Made by a program: the position numbers and the translations under genes. From Lysinibacillus louembei (GTDB lineage: Bacteria; Bacillota; Bacilli; Bacillales_A; Planococcaceae): 64,000 nucleotides of DNA. The first letter of the stretch is position 1. Each line of letters begins with the position of its first letter. Of this stretch, positions 1 through 7,825 are shown piece by piece. The stretch spans positions 682,001 to 746,000 of the forward strand of contig NZ_CP137624.1 of the NCBI RefSeq assembly GCF_033880585.1, in the 5' to 3' direction. The notes under the pieces were generated by a model, which saw only the letters and a list, made by a program, of their open reading frames with translations, ran no database searches and was not told where the DNA came from.

Positions 1-75
1 AAGTTCTCCAATAAATAACGCTACTTGAGATAGAATAAATAGTTTAGATTGTATAATACGTTGAATTAATCTCAT
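1..75 (-). CDS. AgrD-like autoinducer precursor (partial)
   Basis: Reading from 75 towards 1 there are 25 open codons beginning MRLIQRIIQSK and then running off the window, so the C-terminal half, which would hold the thiolactone or lactone ring residues, is not visible. The start codon overlaps the stop of the AgrB-like gene by one base (TGATG), and a GGAG ribosome site lies about ten bases upstream inside that gene. An N-terminal amphipathic, basic-hydrophobic helix directly after agrB is the hallmark of AgrD-type cyclic peptide precursors. Identity is inferred from this position and helix. It could also be another short membrane-active peptide. Confidence 0.5.
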   Translation of the reverse strand, partial: MRLIQRIIQSKLFILSQVALFIGEL

Positions 76-620
76 CACTTCAATTCTCCTTGAATTAACA
101 TACTACCACTTTGAATCACTAATCCATAAACAATATAAGATTGCATGCTCTCTGAAGAAAATAACAATACAATACTAATCATCACAATTCGAACATACAG
201 CTTTTTTCGTAAATATTGTCGATGTTGGTTATTAACAATTGGATGCTTCCCAGTTCCTACAGGTGCCTTCAGCAAAATAAGAAATACTGCAGCTGCACCA
301 ATCCCCCATACAACCCACATAGGAATCAATATAGAAGTCAGTATCAATGCCATAATAGGGAATACAAGTATACTACATATTATACAGCTTACAGCATTTT
401 GAAAATGTGCCCCAAACGCCACTTGCCGTATAAAATAAAAAACCATATGGATAATGAATGTTGGTAATAAACAGTTTAATAAAAATGCTACGCTGTACAG
501 TAACAATAACTTATAGAATTCTTTCAAGATTATACGGACACCATATTGTATTTTCTCCTGCTCTAGTCTCGTATATATTCGTTGTTTAATTAATATATTT
601 GTAATCTTTGCCTCTATCAT
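75..620 (-). CDS. agrB: AgrB-like membrane peptidase (autoinducer maturation)
   Basis: The 181-residue protein has a cytoplasmic N-terminus and about five to six hydrophobic segments. His72 and Cys79, in the stretch GAHFQNAVSC, reproduce the H-x6-C catalytic pair of AgrB cysteine peptidases (His77/Cys84 in Staphylococcus aureus AgrB). AgrB cuts the C-terminal tail of AgrD at the membrane and forms the ring of the secreted signal peptide. Length is close to the usual 190. The next gene overlaps its stop, which suggests translational coupling with the peptide gene. No AgrC kinase or AgrA regulator is visible on this side; they would lie beyond position 1 if present. Confidence 0.75.
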   Translation of the reverse strand: MIEAKITNILIKQRIYTRLEQEKIQYGVRIILKEFYKLLLLYSVAFLLNCLLPTFIIHMVFYFIRQVAFGAHFQNAVSCIICSILVFPIMALILTSILIPMWVVWGIGAAAVFLILLKAPVGTGKHPIVNNQHRQYLRKKLYVRIVMISIVLLFSSESMQSYIVYGLVIQSGSMLIQGELK

Positions 621-943
621 TTAACAAAATTCTCCCTAATTTTATTATAAACTACAAATATCCATTTTTTGTGTGCTATGTTTACGACAATAATTTTAAC
701 AGTTTTGAATGGTATTATGTTATACCATATCAAAAACGTCATAATTATCGTCGCAAATGTATTGCAATTATTGGTAAATAACATTTTTAATAGAAATATA
801 TGCGGTTTTGACAATGTACACCTACTTTTAAAAATAGTGTGTTAGAGTAAAAATAGTTAACTGATTTCCTCTAGGCGCTTTAATAACTTATTAGAGATGC
901 TTACAGGAAATCATTTTAATTATTACTTAAAGGAGGAGATAGA
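621..943. other. Intergenic region between agrB-like and toxin 1
   Basis: This 323-base AT-rich spacer lies between divergent genes. It holds the toxin-1 upstream element described separately (806-863) and presumably the agrB promoter. A 65-codon minus-strand frame covers part of it, but it has no convincing ribosome site or recognisable protein, so I do not call it a gene. Confidence 0.5.
806..863 (+). promoter_or_regulatory. Toxin-1 upstream element, copy 1 of a duplicated leader
   Basis: A TTGACA hexamer at 808-813 is followed after 17 bases by AAAATA at 831-836, then TGTTAGAGTAAAA. The same arrangement, with the block AAAATAG..TGTTAGAGTAAAA nearly unchanged, recurs at 3811-3873 upstream of toxin 3. 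It ends about 80 bases before the toxin-1 ATG. Shared sequence ahead of two otherwise different toxin genes suggests a common promoter or regulator site. The -10 match is weak, so the exact promoter is uncertain. Confidence 0.5.
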
Positions 944-1633
944 ATGAACTTTAAAAAAATTATTTCATTATTAACAGTATTTACAATTATCTTTAGCTTA
1001 CTAGCACCTCTGCAATCAAGTGCAAATGATTTCACAGGAGAAAATAACGAAACAAACCTCAATTTTGAATCTTTTATCGAGTATAATGAAGATGCTACTA
1101 ATGGTTTTTTAGAATCTGATTTAGTGTTTGATTCTAATGAAATTATTGTTGAACCAATGTGTGGTCCACCATGTGCCATGATAGCTGTTACAGTAGTTAA
1201 AGAAGGTGGAAAAGCTTTATTAAAAAGTGGGCTTAGACTGATAAAAACGGTAACACCTGCAACAGCTGGGGCTGCATCTAGAGCAGTAGCAAACTATGTT
1301 CCCAAAACTGTAACAATTGGTAAAGAAACGTATACAATAACTGCACGTAATATGCAGCATTACTTAGAGCGCCATTCCATGAAACATTGGAACGGTACTT
1401 GGGAATACAATCAAGATTTCTTTCATACAGGAATGACACTGAACAGGCTTGAAACCATAGCAACATCAGGTGTTAAGGCAAATGCAAGTAAAATAGCAAA
1501 TAGTACTAGTGATTTTGTGACAATCGATTATATGTATGAAGGAATTGGCTATCGAATTGGGGTAAATAAAGCAACAAAACGTATTGAACAACTTTACCCT
1601 AGAGCAACTTTTGTAAATCCTAATAACCCCTAA
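944..1633 (+). CDS. Exported toxin-like protein 1
   Basis: The 229-aa protein has a Sec signal peptide (cleavage likely after SSA, residue 27), an acidic stretch rich in Asn/Glu, the junction IIVEPM at 67-72, a short CGPPC loop (73-77), a hydrophobic/Gly-Ala segment, and a variable C-terminal domain from about residue 120. That domain carries clustered histidines (139, 144, 147, 161) and the block GYRIGVNKATKRIEQLYPR. The layout (export signal, acidic pro-region, hydrophobic segment, small C-terminal domain, partner gene 23 bases downstream) is that of SAR2788-like or polymorphic secreted toxins. I do not recognise the C-terminal domain. A GGAGGAG ribosome site precedes the ATG. A decayed copy of the C-terminus lies at 9777-10037. 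Confidence 0.6.
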   Translation: MNFKKIISLLTVFTIIFSLLAPLQSSANDFTGENNETNLNFESFIEYNEDATNGFLESDLVFDSNEIIVEPMCGPPCAMIAVTVVKEGGKALLKSGLRLIKTVTPATAGAASRAVANYVPKTVTIGKETYTITARNMQHYLERHSMKHWNGTWEYNQDFFHTGMTLNRLETIATSGVKANASKIANSTSDFVTIDYMYEGIGYRIGVNKATKRIEQLYPRATFVNPNNP

Positions 1634-1656
1634 AAGGCAGGGAGGAGTGACTTACT

Positions 1657-2280
1657 GTGTTCACTATTAAAACATGGGTGACTGATACATGGTATGGAGC
1701 TGAGCCACCTGTACCATCGATGAGCGAAGTCAAAAAGCACTTTTATTTATTCGAAGACCCTAAAAATCATCTTGCAATTGACCAAATCATCAATGATAGT
1801 AATGGAGAACCTTCTGGACTATTATTTGGTTTTGTTCATATTACTTACAATGGCCAAGAAATTTTGGGAAAGAGGATGTTTTCTCAAATCTTCATTACAT
1901 GGCATAGTTATGAGATGCTTTTAAAGCAAATGCAAACGCAAAATTTTGCAAATGTGGAACATCCAGAAACAGGCTACACAGCTGTTACTGTCCGCCCTGA
2001 TGATACAGCTCCAAATCAGATTATACTAGAAACCTTCTTTAAGGAAGGTGCTTATTATGAAACTATCTTGGACCAAGAAACGAATCAAGAAACTAAGATA
2101 TTCCATGATATAAAAACAATACATGAAACCTTCATACTGCCACGCAAAGAGTTTTTAAAGGCATTATATGATGCACTGATTAACTATCGCTGTATAAATC
2201 TTAAATTTTTCAAGGTTGAGGATTATAAACAACGCGCACAGGAGTATCTAGATAAATTACTAGCCACACCTTTATATTAA
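1657..2280 (+). CDS. Putative immunity protein for toxin 1 (family member A)
   Basis: This 207-aa soluble protein has no signal or membrane segment. It starts at GTG with GGAGG eleven bases upstream and follows toxin 1 by 23 bases, so it is very probably co-transcribed. It belongs to a local family with conserved blocks TIKTWV, HFYLFEDPKNH, LLFGFVHITYNGQE, MFSQIFITWH, KQNFA and LPRKEFLKALYDAL. Other members lie at 8234 and 9165, with remnants at 7826 and 8827. This copy has extra residues around 137-153 that the others lack. A cytoplasmic family amplified next to a toxin fits immunity proteins. I do not recognise a named family, so the role is inferred from context. Confidence 0.55.
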   Translation: MFTIKTWVTDTWYGAEPPVPSMSEVKKHFYLFEDPKNHLAIDQIINDSNGEPSGLLFGFVHITYNGQEILGKRMFSQIFITWHSYEMLLKQMQTQNFANVEHPETGYTAVTVRPDDTAPNQIILETFFKEGAYYETILDQETNQETKIFHDIKTIHETFILPRKEFLKALYDALINYRCINLKFFKVEDYKQRAQEYLDKLLATPLY

Positions 2281-2282
2281 AA

Positions 2283-2316
2283 TAAGAGCAACTGTCGAAA
2301 AAATAGTTGCTTTTAT
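2283..2316 (+). terminator. Stem-loop terminator after toxin-1/immunity pair
   Basis: The arms GAGCAACT and AGTTGCTT enclose an A-rich loop and are followed by a T-rich tail, immediately downstream of the immunity stop codon. Confidence 0.6.
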
Positions 2317-2728
2317 TAACTTAAGTTTAACGTTACTTACACAAATTAGAATTATTAAGCTTAGAGTAACATAAAAAGACTATATAGTATGGATATGTAT
2401 ATAGTCTTGCAAACCAACATGATATTTGTTATTGCCCACAGCCCTATTTACATTGAATTACTAAATAGGGTATATAAAAATTAGCTTGTAGACTTAAAAG
2501 ATTATATTAAATTTATAAAAGATATTTTCAAAAGAGCTATAAAAACCGATTAAACTACATAAGGCTAAAATGAGTTTTAGTAAGATGGACAGTTAGCTTG
2601 TTTACCACATAACAAATATCACTTAGTTAAAAGAAATAACTTTACTAAATAATCAATTGACTTCAATAGTTTGAGGATTTTTAATAGAAACTTTTACAAT
2701 ATCTAATTTATTTTTAGGAGGAATAATT
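2317..2728. other. Intergenic region before toxin 2
   Basis: No gene is seen in about 410 bases. The region contains two AT-rich hairpins (arms 2376-2386/2398-2408 and 2442-2450/2462-2470) and a separated 12-base inverted repeat (GATATTTGTTAT at 2421-2432, its complement at 2609-2620). These may be debris of an older insertion. The toxin-2 promoter lies at the downstream end. Confidence 0.4.
2657..2685 (+). promoter_or_regulatory. Candidate sigma-A promoter of toxin 2
   Basis: TTGACT (2657-2662) and TTTAAT (2680-2685) are separated by 17 bases and lie 44 bases before the toxin-2 ATG. This is unlike the element shared by toxins 1 and 3. Confidence 0.5.
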
Positions 2729-3259
2729 ATGAAAAAACTTTTACCTACTATTTTGTCTCTATCTTTAGTTTTAATGCTTATCACACCTAGTTATGGACTA
2801 GCTACAACAATAATACCTGATGATGCTATTATATATGAAAATGAGTTTTTAATTGATATTGGATATGAAGATTCTACGATAGATGAATACTACAGTGATG
2901 ATATGGAAGATTACATATTGTCAGAGGAAGTATTAGTACAGCCTATGATAGCTAATGTAATTATTCGTTATGTTGTAGTAAATGGTGCTAAAGTTGCTAA
3001 ACACCTATATAATTCTATTAAATATGCTCCAAAGTATCCGACAGGCTTTAAGGCTGTACAAAATGGCACTAAAAATCATACTGTTAACAATAAAGAATTA
3101 TTAGATGAATTGAGACAAATTGAAGCCGGTACTTGGCATAAAGTATACAAAGATGGCTATGATAAAAATGGGGGAAAAATTTCTATCCATTATTTCCAAA
3201 GTAAATCTGGGCTGGTGTATGATGTTAAAGTAAAAAATGGATGGAGTGTGAAAAAATAA
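2729..3259 (+). CDS. Exported toxin-like protein 2
   Basis: The 176-aa protein has a signal peptide (about residues 1-25), a very acidic Asp/Glu/Tyr middle (30-67), then EEVLVQPM (66-73), equivalent to IIVEPM in toxin 1, and a short hydrophobic stretch. The C-terminal domain (about 103-176) contains GTWHKVY and ISIHYFQSKSG followed by VKVKNGW. That domain resembles small secreted nuclease-like polymorphic toxin ends, but I cannot assign it to a named family. AGGAGG sits just before the ATG. The next gene begins two bases after the stop, giving tight toxin/immunity coupling. Confidence 0.55.
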   Translation: MKKLLPTILSLSLVLMLITPSYGLATTIIPDDAIIYENEFLIDIGYEDSTIDEYYSDDMEDYILSEEVLVQPMIANVIIRYVVVNGAKVAKHLYNSIKYAPKYPTGFKAVQNGTKNHTVNNKELLDELRQIEAGTWHKVYKDGYDKNGGKISIHYFQSKSGLVYDVKVKNGWSVKK

Positions 3260-3261
3260 TT

Positions 3262-3603
3262 ATGAATCAGCTTTTACTAAATTTCTCTACCAATAGCCAA
3301 AAAAAGTTAGAAAAATTGGTTTTGTTAAATATAGTAGGTGTTATAAGTGCTTTAGAGGAAAATGTAATCACTTTAGAGGAAGCTGAAAAGATTATATTCA
3401 GTCCATATGTAATGGATTTATTACATTCAAAAAGAATATCTAACGACGTTATAGAAGTTGTGCATTTAGGAACTGAACTTGAAGATATCGAGAGTTTGAT
3501 CCCTGGAAAGTTAATTGAAAGTTTAAATCATATTAAAATTAGGGCAATTGAATTATTAAAAGAAAGAAATATATATAAGATTGAAGAAAACATGATAACT
3601 TAG
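3262..3603 (+). CDS. Putative immunity protein for toxin 2 (DUF3969-like)
   Basis: The 113-aa protein is acidic, helical and cytoplasmic. I chose ATG 3262 because it follows the toxin stop by two bases; an earlier in-frame ATG at 3241 inside the toxin lacks a ribosome site. The GGAG at 3243-3246 is rather far (15 bases), so expression may depend on translation of the toxin gene. The segments TLEEAEKIIFSPY and LGTELEDIESLIP match my memory of the DUF3969 family, small proteins often found beside polymorphic toxins. The family assignment is from memory, and the immunity role is inferred from coupling. Confidence 0.55.
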   Translation: MNQLLLNFSTNSQKKLEKLVLLNIVGVISALEENVITLEEAEKIIFSPYVMDLLHSKRISNDVIEVVHLGTELEDIESLIPGKLIESLNHIKIRAIELLKERNIYKIEENMIT

Positions 3604-3630
3604 GGAGCAGCTATAGTTGCTCTTTTTTGC
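3604..3630 (+). terminator. Terminator after toxin-2/immunity pair
   Basis: A short hairpin with arms GAGCA(G)CTAT and ATAG-TTGCTC is followed by TTTTTT directly after the stop codon. Confidence 0.65.
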
Positions 3631-3810
3631 ATGAAAAGTAAGTTCTATCATAAGTATGATTCATATATAAATCTCTATGTAAATCATCTTAACTTCTTCA
3701 TAATATGACAGCAATCAAAATCACTGACATATGCAAATAAAATTGGTAGATTGAAATACTTTATACTAAATTAAATATTGAAAAAGCGTTTTTGATTAAA
3801 ATACATACAG

Positions 3811-3873
3811 TTACGACAAAAAACACCTCCCCTTGAAAATAGCATGTTAGAGTAAAATTAAATAATTTAGCTG
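3811..3873 (+). promoter_or_regulatory. Toxin-3 upstream element, copy 2 of the duplicated leader
   Basis: This region shares spacing and sequence with 806-863: a GACA hexamer, ACACCT, then AAAATAGCATGTTAGAG and a run ending in CTG. It ends 48 bases before the left end of an insertion sequence. The toxin-3 start is 39 bases beyond the right end. Removing the element would place this block about 87 bases before toxin 3, matching the 80 bases seen for toxin 1. Confidence 0.5.
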
Positions 3874-3965
3874 TTATTTATCACCTTTTTAATACGAAAT
3901 ACTGGATCTAAGTCAAGATTTCGGACACAAAAAGATTAAGTTTTTTTCTGCACAACAACGATGTA

Positions 3966-4736
3966 TTACGCTGCTGCACGACATATTAGTTCATACTCAT
4001 CTGGTGTTAGATAACCGATACTACCATGAATTCGTTTGCGATTATACCAACCTTTGATGAATTGAAATAAGGCACTTCTCGCTGTCTCAAAGCTTTCGTA
4101 TTTTGTTAGGTAAACTTCCTCTTTTTTCAGTGTGGCGTGAAATGATTCGATACAAGCGTTGTCCTAAGGACATCCTTTTCGACTAAACGACGGAATCATT
4201 TTGTGTTTTTTAAGTAGTTCTTGGAATGCTTCGCTTGTGTATTGTGTTCCTAAATCGGTATGCACAATGAGCCCAGGGTCAGGTTGTTGGTCATTGATCG
4301 CATTCTTAAGCGCTTCAAGTACAATTTCTGTTGTCATTGTACGAGAGAATTTATAGCCAACCACTTTTTTCGTGTGTAAATCAAGAACAGATGCTAGATA
4401 GCACCACCCATTGCGAAGTGTATGGATGTACGTAATATCCGCTACCCATTTTTCATTGATTGTCTTTGTAGTGAAGTCTTGTTTTAATACGTTTTCTCGT
4501 TCGTCCACTGATTTTTGTGTGGATGCTGGACGATATTTTTTTATGATGCATGATTGGATGCCTGCTTGTTTCATAAGACGTTGAACCCTTTTAATACTGC
4601 ATAAGTAGCCTTCTTTTTGGATCTTTTCAGAGATTTTAGGTGCGCCGTAGCGACCTTTACTTTCTTTGTGAATCACTTTAATCCGTTCAAGTAGCGCTTC
4701 ATTGGCGGCATGATAGCTATTGGAGTTCTTGCTCAT
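3966..4736 (-). pseudogene. IS3-family transposase orfB (DDE domain), amber-interrupted
   Basis: The rve/DDE integrase core is evident: KWVADITYIHT, VLDLHTKKVVGY, and IVHTDLGTQYTS followed by SFSRKGCP. At 4162-4164 an in-frame TAG replaces what is normally the Tyr of CPYDNAC. Reading continues cleanly after it through DNACIESFHATLKKEEVY to the natural end ELICRAAA at 3966, so the third catalytic acidic residue is lost from the terminated product. The N-terminal helix usually found before NEALLERI is also missing, which suggests an internal deletion as well. Confidence 0.8.
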
Positions 4737-4999
4737 CTATTTTCTTGCGAATATGGTCATAGCCTTTTTTAAGATTTCAAGCTCTGCCTTAAACGAAGAT
4801 TTTCCTTTTGGATCGCTTCTACATCCGACACAGTTAATTCTTGGGTTCCTTCAAGTGGAGAGTGCTGCTTAATCCATTTGTAAATTGTTACTTCCGACAC
4901 ACCATATTCGCTAGAGAGTTGACTGACCGGCGTACCTGAGCGATAAAGCTCAACTACTGTTTGTTTAAATTCTTGATTATATCGTTTGCGACTCATCAT
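4737..4999 (-). pseudogene. IS3-family transposase orfA, frameshifted
   Basis: This is a helix-turn-helix DNA-binding protein beginning MMSRKRYNQEFKQTVVELY with YGVSEVTIYKWI, typical of IS3 orfA. After ENLRLRQ the reading frame breaks: a single base appears to be missing near 4785, so the frame terminates at 4769. The expected ending ELEILKKAMTIFARK is preserved in the neighbouring frame and stops at 4737. Confidence 0.75.
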
Positions 5000-5091
5000 T
5001 CGGACACGACCTTTCGTTAGTTCAATCATAATGACTTAACCAAGTTGTGTCCAAGTATCTATACTACATTCACTTGAATAGGAGAATATTA

Positions 5092-5661
5092 ATGAAAAAT
5101 TTAATAAAAAAATATTTTATTTTTAGTATGGTTATGGTATTTTTATTTGCAAATCTTTCAATTGTTAATGCAGAAATTAACAAAAACGCTCTTCATCAAG
5201 AAACTTACCAGGATGATTTGTTTAATATAGGTTCATTTCCAATAAACAAAATTGAAAATAATAGTGAACTATATACTCAAAGTTTATTTAACGAAAATTC
5301 TGCAGAGATTCAGCCATATGTTCTGCCTGCGATACCAGCTGTTGTAGCGCTAATAGGTTCTTCAGGGCTAAGGTTTGCTGTTCAAACTTATGGAAGAACA
5401 GTCATTAAAACTCTTATCAAACAGCAAGAAAAGGTTGCTAGAGCTGCTGCTAAAGATTTAGGTTATATTGAATTAAAGAATCTCTCACATGGCGCAAAGG
5501 TATATTCGAGAAAGTCCGGTTCAGGACCTAAGTATATAACTAGAGATATGGATAGTCACACTGGTGGGGCATGGAAAGGAGCAGATACTATCCCTAACTT
5601 AGCGAGAAAAGAAACAAGATCGGGTACTTATGATGTATTTTTAGAAAGAATAGGAGATTAG
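5092..5661 (+). CDS. Exported toxin-like protein 3 (Ntox21-like C-terminus)
   Basis: The 189-aa protein starts at ATG 5092 (GGAG at 5081-5084); an upstream in-frame GTG lies inside the insertion-sequence end and is not the start. It has a signal peptide (about 1-27), an Asn/Glu-rich pro-region, AEIQPYVLP (71-79) matching the VEPM/VQPM junction of toxins 1 and 2, and a hydrophobic segment. The C-terminal domain (124-189) contains LSHGAKVYSRK, YITRDMDSHTGGAWK and TRSGTYDVFLERIGD. This block matches my memory of bacterial toxin 21 (Ntox21), a predicted ribonuclease of polymorphic toxin systems with a BECR fold. The cognate immunity candidate starts eight bases after the stop. Confidence 0.65.
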   Translation: MKNLIKKYFIFSMVMVFLFANLSIVNAEINKNALHQETYQDDLFNIGSFPINKIENNSELYTQSLFNENSAEIQPYVLPAIPAVVALIGSSGLRFAVQTYGRTVIKTLIKQQEKVARAAAKDLGYIELKNLSHGAKVYSRKSGSGPKYITRDMDSHTGGAWKGADTIPNLARKETRSGTYDVFLERIGD

Positions 5662-5669
5662 ATTGAGCT

Positions 5670-6194
5670 TTGAATAAACTACATGACTTTAAATTTAATA
5701 TAAACGAATTTAATATAACTCCATTTTTCCAATCAAAAGAAGAGCTTAGAATAAGATTTGGTACAGAGGTTTTTAAAGGCAATATAAAGACTTTAGAGGA
5801 AATAATTAACTATTTGTTTAACAGGAATGAAGAGATTGAAAGTACTTTTATAATAGGATCTAAATTTAATATGCAAAATGAAATTAAGTACAATAAAATT
5901 GGTCTTAAATCTTTTTTTGAAATTACTAACTGGAACGAGGTTCTTATAGAAAGTGATGATTTAGAGGGCACTGTAGTGTTCGCTACAATAGGAGGTTTAA
6001 AGCCAAGTGGTATTTTTCAATATTGTAAAAGTATTATTTTAGGTAGAATTCCACAAGCATATATTATGTTTTATAACAATTCTTTTCTTCTATACATTAG
6101 TACCGATGTTTTGGATATTATTTCCAAAAAAGAAGAAGATATAATTGCATTAAAAAATAACTATTCTAAAATTCATACCAAATACAATGCTTAA
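5670..6194 (+). CDS. Putative immunity protein for toxin 3
   Basis: The 174-aa protein is predicted soluble, with alternating hydrophobic beta-like segments and a Lys/Glu-rich C-terminus. The start is taken as TTG 5670, 13 bases after AGGAG, overlapping the end of the toxin transcript. I do not recognise the family. Its position directly behind an Ntox21-like toxin and lack of any export signal are the only grounds for calling it immunity. Confidence 0.5.
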   Translation: MNKLHDFKFNINEFNITPFFQSKEELRIRFGTEVFKGNIKTLEEIINYLFNRNEEIESTFIIGSKFNMQNEIKYNKIGLKSFFEITNWNEVLIESDDLEGTVVFATIGGLKPSGIFQYCKSIILGRIPQAYIMFYNNSFLLYISTDVLDIISKKEEDIIALKNNYSKIHTKYNA

Positions 6195-6439
6195 AATTCA
6201 TACCATATTAAAGGGTAATAAGATCCCTTTCCTATTTTACCTATCATTTTTTCTTCTAAAAGTTAGCCTAGAGATGTTAAATAAAAAATTTTTATATTAA
6301 TCTAAACAGCAACTATCCTAGTGATGGTTGTTGTTTGGTTAAGTACATGAACTTTAGAATACAACTTCAAAATGTTTTAGAAAAATTTTTATGAACAATC
6401 TTTTAGATAATTTTAAATGAGCATTTATATGACTAGTAC
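6195..6439. other. Intergenic region after toxin-3 pair
   Basis: A weak stem AAAGGG/CCCTTT (6210-6232) and a second hairpin with arms CAGCAAC/GTTGTTG (6305-6336) probably end transcription from the left. Nothing else was recognised before the transposase remnant. Confidence 0.4.
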
Positions 6440-7255
6440 CTTATGCCGCTTAAGGCTCATTTTTGATTTGTTCAAGTGGTGTCCCGCCTGTTGTTGCTCT
6501 GTACATGAACTCTATGGATATGCGTTGCGAATTGTTTTGTCTGAGTACGGATACCTTGTGGATACAACATACAATTCGTTTTGAGTGCACCGATGACATG
6601 TATCCCTTTAGAAAGTGCAACTTCGATGATTGTACGTGACGTATACCAACTATCACATAATAAATACTTCGGCTGTTTGAGTACGGGTACTTGATTCATC
6701 ATGTCTAACAAAAGTTGAATTTTACTGTCAGTGGTTTCTTTATCAAATAATCAAAAATCGTAAGGATACGCGTGTTGACCTGATTTTAGCATCAATTGCA
6801 CGACTTGATGCCCCCAAACACTTTTCCAATCCGTGTGCGAGAATCGATACCTGCAGCTTTCAATTGGGCAGGTTGCTCGTGACAAAGGCTTTGTTTTTTC
6901 GGGAAATCGTGTCGTCCTGCAAAAAAATACAGGCACATCTACAGAGATGCTTTGTTACATGTATTTTTGAGATTGGTGTAGAAAAAATGCTTCATTCCAA
7001 GGGCTTTTTTTAAGAAAATACCTGTGGGTTGTATGATGCTTTTGGTGGTGACTAAAAGCATGGACTTCTGTTAGTTTGCCAGTGAAACCAACACTCGACA
7101 TCCCATCAATAAAGTGTGTCAAATGCCGTAAAACGGGCTTTGAAAAGTAATAAGAAAACTGCCATTCGAGAAAACCTTTGTTGATTTGTTGGTGATGTGT
7201 TAATCTATTTATCGGACAAATACGCTCCTTTGGTGGATGATGGGGTCAGAGCTTT
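6440..7255 (-). pseudogene. IS701-like transposase remnant
   Basis: Minus-strand fragments in shifting frames assemble into one transposase. The N-terminal part reads HLTHFIDGMSSVGFTGKL and later FLKKSPWNEAFF. The middle part reads EKTKPLSRATCPI, SHTDWKSVWGHQVV and MLKSGQHAYPYDF. The C-terminal part reads YLLCDSWYTSRTIIEVALSK then VIGALKTNCMLYPQGI. Motifs such as GHQVV, CDSWY and GALKTN.(x)YPxGI resemble the DDE domain of IS701-type transposases. Stops and frameshifts near 6750 and 6945 break it. I could not locate terminal repeats. Confidence 0.65.
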
Positions 7256-7399
7256 CATTTTAACTAAAAGAGTGGATTCTGTCTTTTTATTTTGTTTGAT
7301 GGAAGCATTTTGAAGGTCATTTGCTCATTTAGAGTAATAAGAAAACTAAGAAATTTGATGATTTTAAGTTTAAATAAAAACGAAAAGAGTGGTTTCATA

Positions 7400-7750
7400 G
7401 TGAAGAACGAGATAATTGATGAGATTTTAAATGATTGGGTAAGAAAGTTAAACGAAGATGAATTTTATTTTACTCATGCTTTTGAAACTTTAATTGAATC
7501 ATTTACCTCACATGAAGCTTTTGATTTTATTGAACTAATGGTTCAAACAATACTAAAGCTAGATAACCCATTCTTAGTAAATCAATTTATATTTTTCACA
7601 GGTTGTTTGTACAGCAAGGCTAAAACTACTGAACTTCATCCTGTAATGGAAAAGAATCTACCAGCTATTGAAAAGCACATACTACAATTACAAAATTCAG
7701 GCGTACATCGGGAGTGGCAAGAATTAAAAAGAGATTTAAGACTTCCTTAA
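7400..7750 (+). CDS. Small cytoplasmic protein, immunity-like by context
   Basis: I chose GTG 7400 because AAGAGTGG lies 8 bases upstream; the frame is open back to 7292 but without a good site. The 116-residue product is helical and acidic at the N-terminus (NEIIDEILNDWVRKL), with the central block FDFIELMVQTILKLDNPFLV and a C-terminal EKHILQLQNSGVHREWQELK. I do not recognise it. Its location among immunity genes and lack of signal peptide suggest an orphan immunity protein, but nothing in the sequence proves that. Confidence 0.4.
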   Translation: MKNEIIDEILNDWVRKLNEDEFYFTHAFETLIESFTSHEAFDFIELMVQTILKLDNPFLVNQFIFFTGCLYSKAKTTELHPVMEKNLPAIEKHILQLQNSGVHREWQELKRDLRLP

Positions 7751-7825
7751 CTAAGTAATCTACTATAATTAAATCTGTAGGTAAACTGAATTTATAGGGA
7801 AGGCCCTTTTCTAGGATGGACTATA

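Larger units (their letters stand above)
3922..5053 (-). mobile_element. Degenerate IS3-family insertion sequence
   Basis: The ends are imperfect inverted repeats reading GGACACAA...TTAAG inward (3923 on the left, 5052 on the right). Inside are minus-strand orfA and orfB of an IS3-family transposase, with an A6G slippery run at 4764-4770. The length of about 1.13 kb is short for the family, and both frames carry lesions (see the two pseudogenes), so it should be immobile on its own. No clear target duplication was found. It lies between the toxin-3 regulatory element and the toxin-3 gene. Confidence 0.8.

Noticed and set aside
617-814. 65-codon minus-strand frame before the agrB-like gene
   Set aside because: It has no convincing ribosome site, AT-driven composition and no recognisable protein, and it covers the region where promoters must lie.
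916-1179. Minus-strand frame inside toxin 1
   Set aside because: It is a shadow of the toxin gene; the toxin has signal peptide, ribosome site and paralogous remnants.
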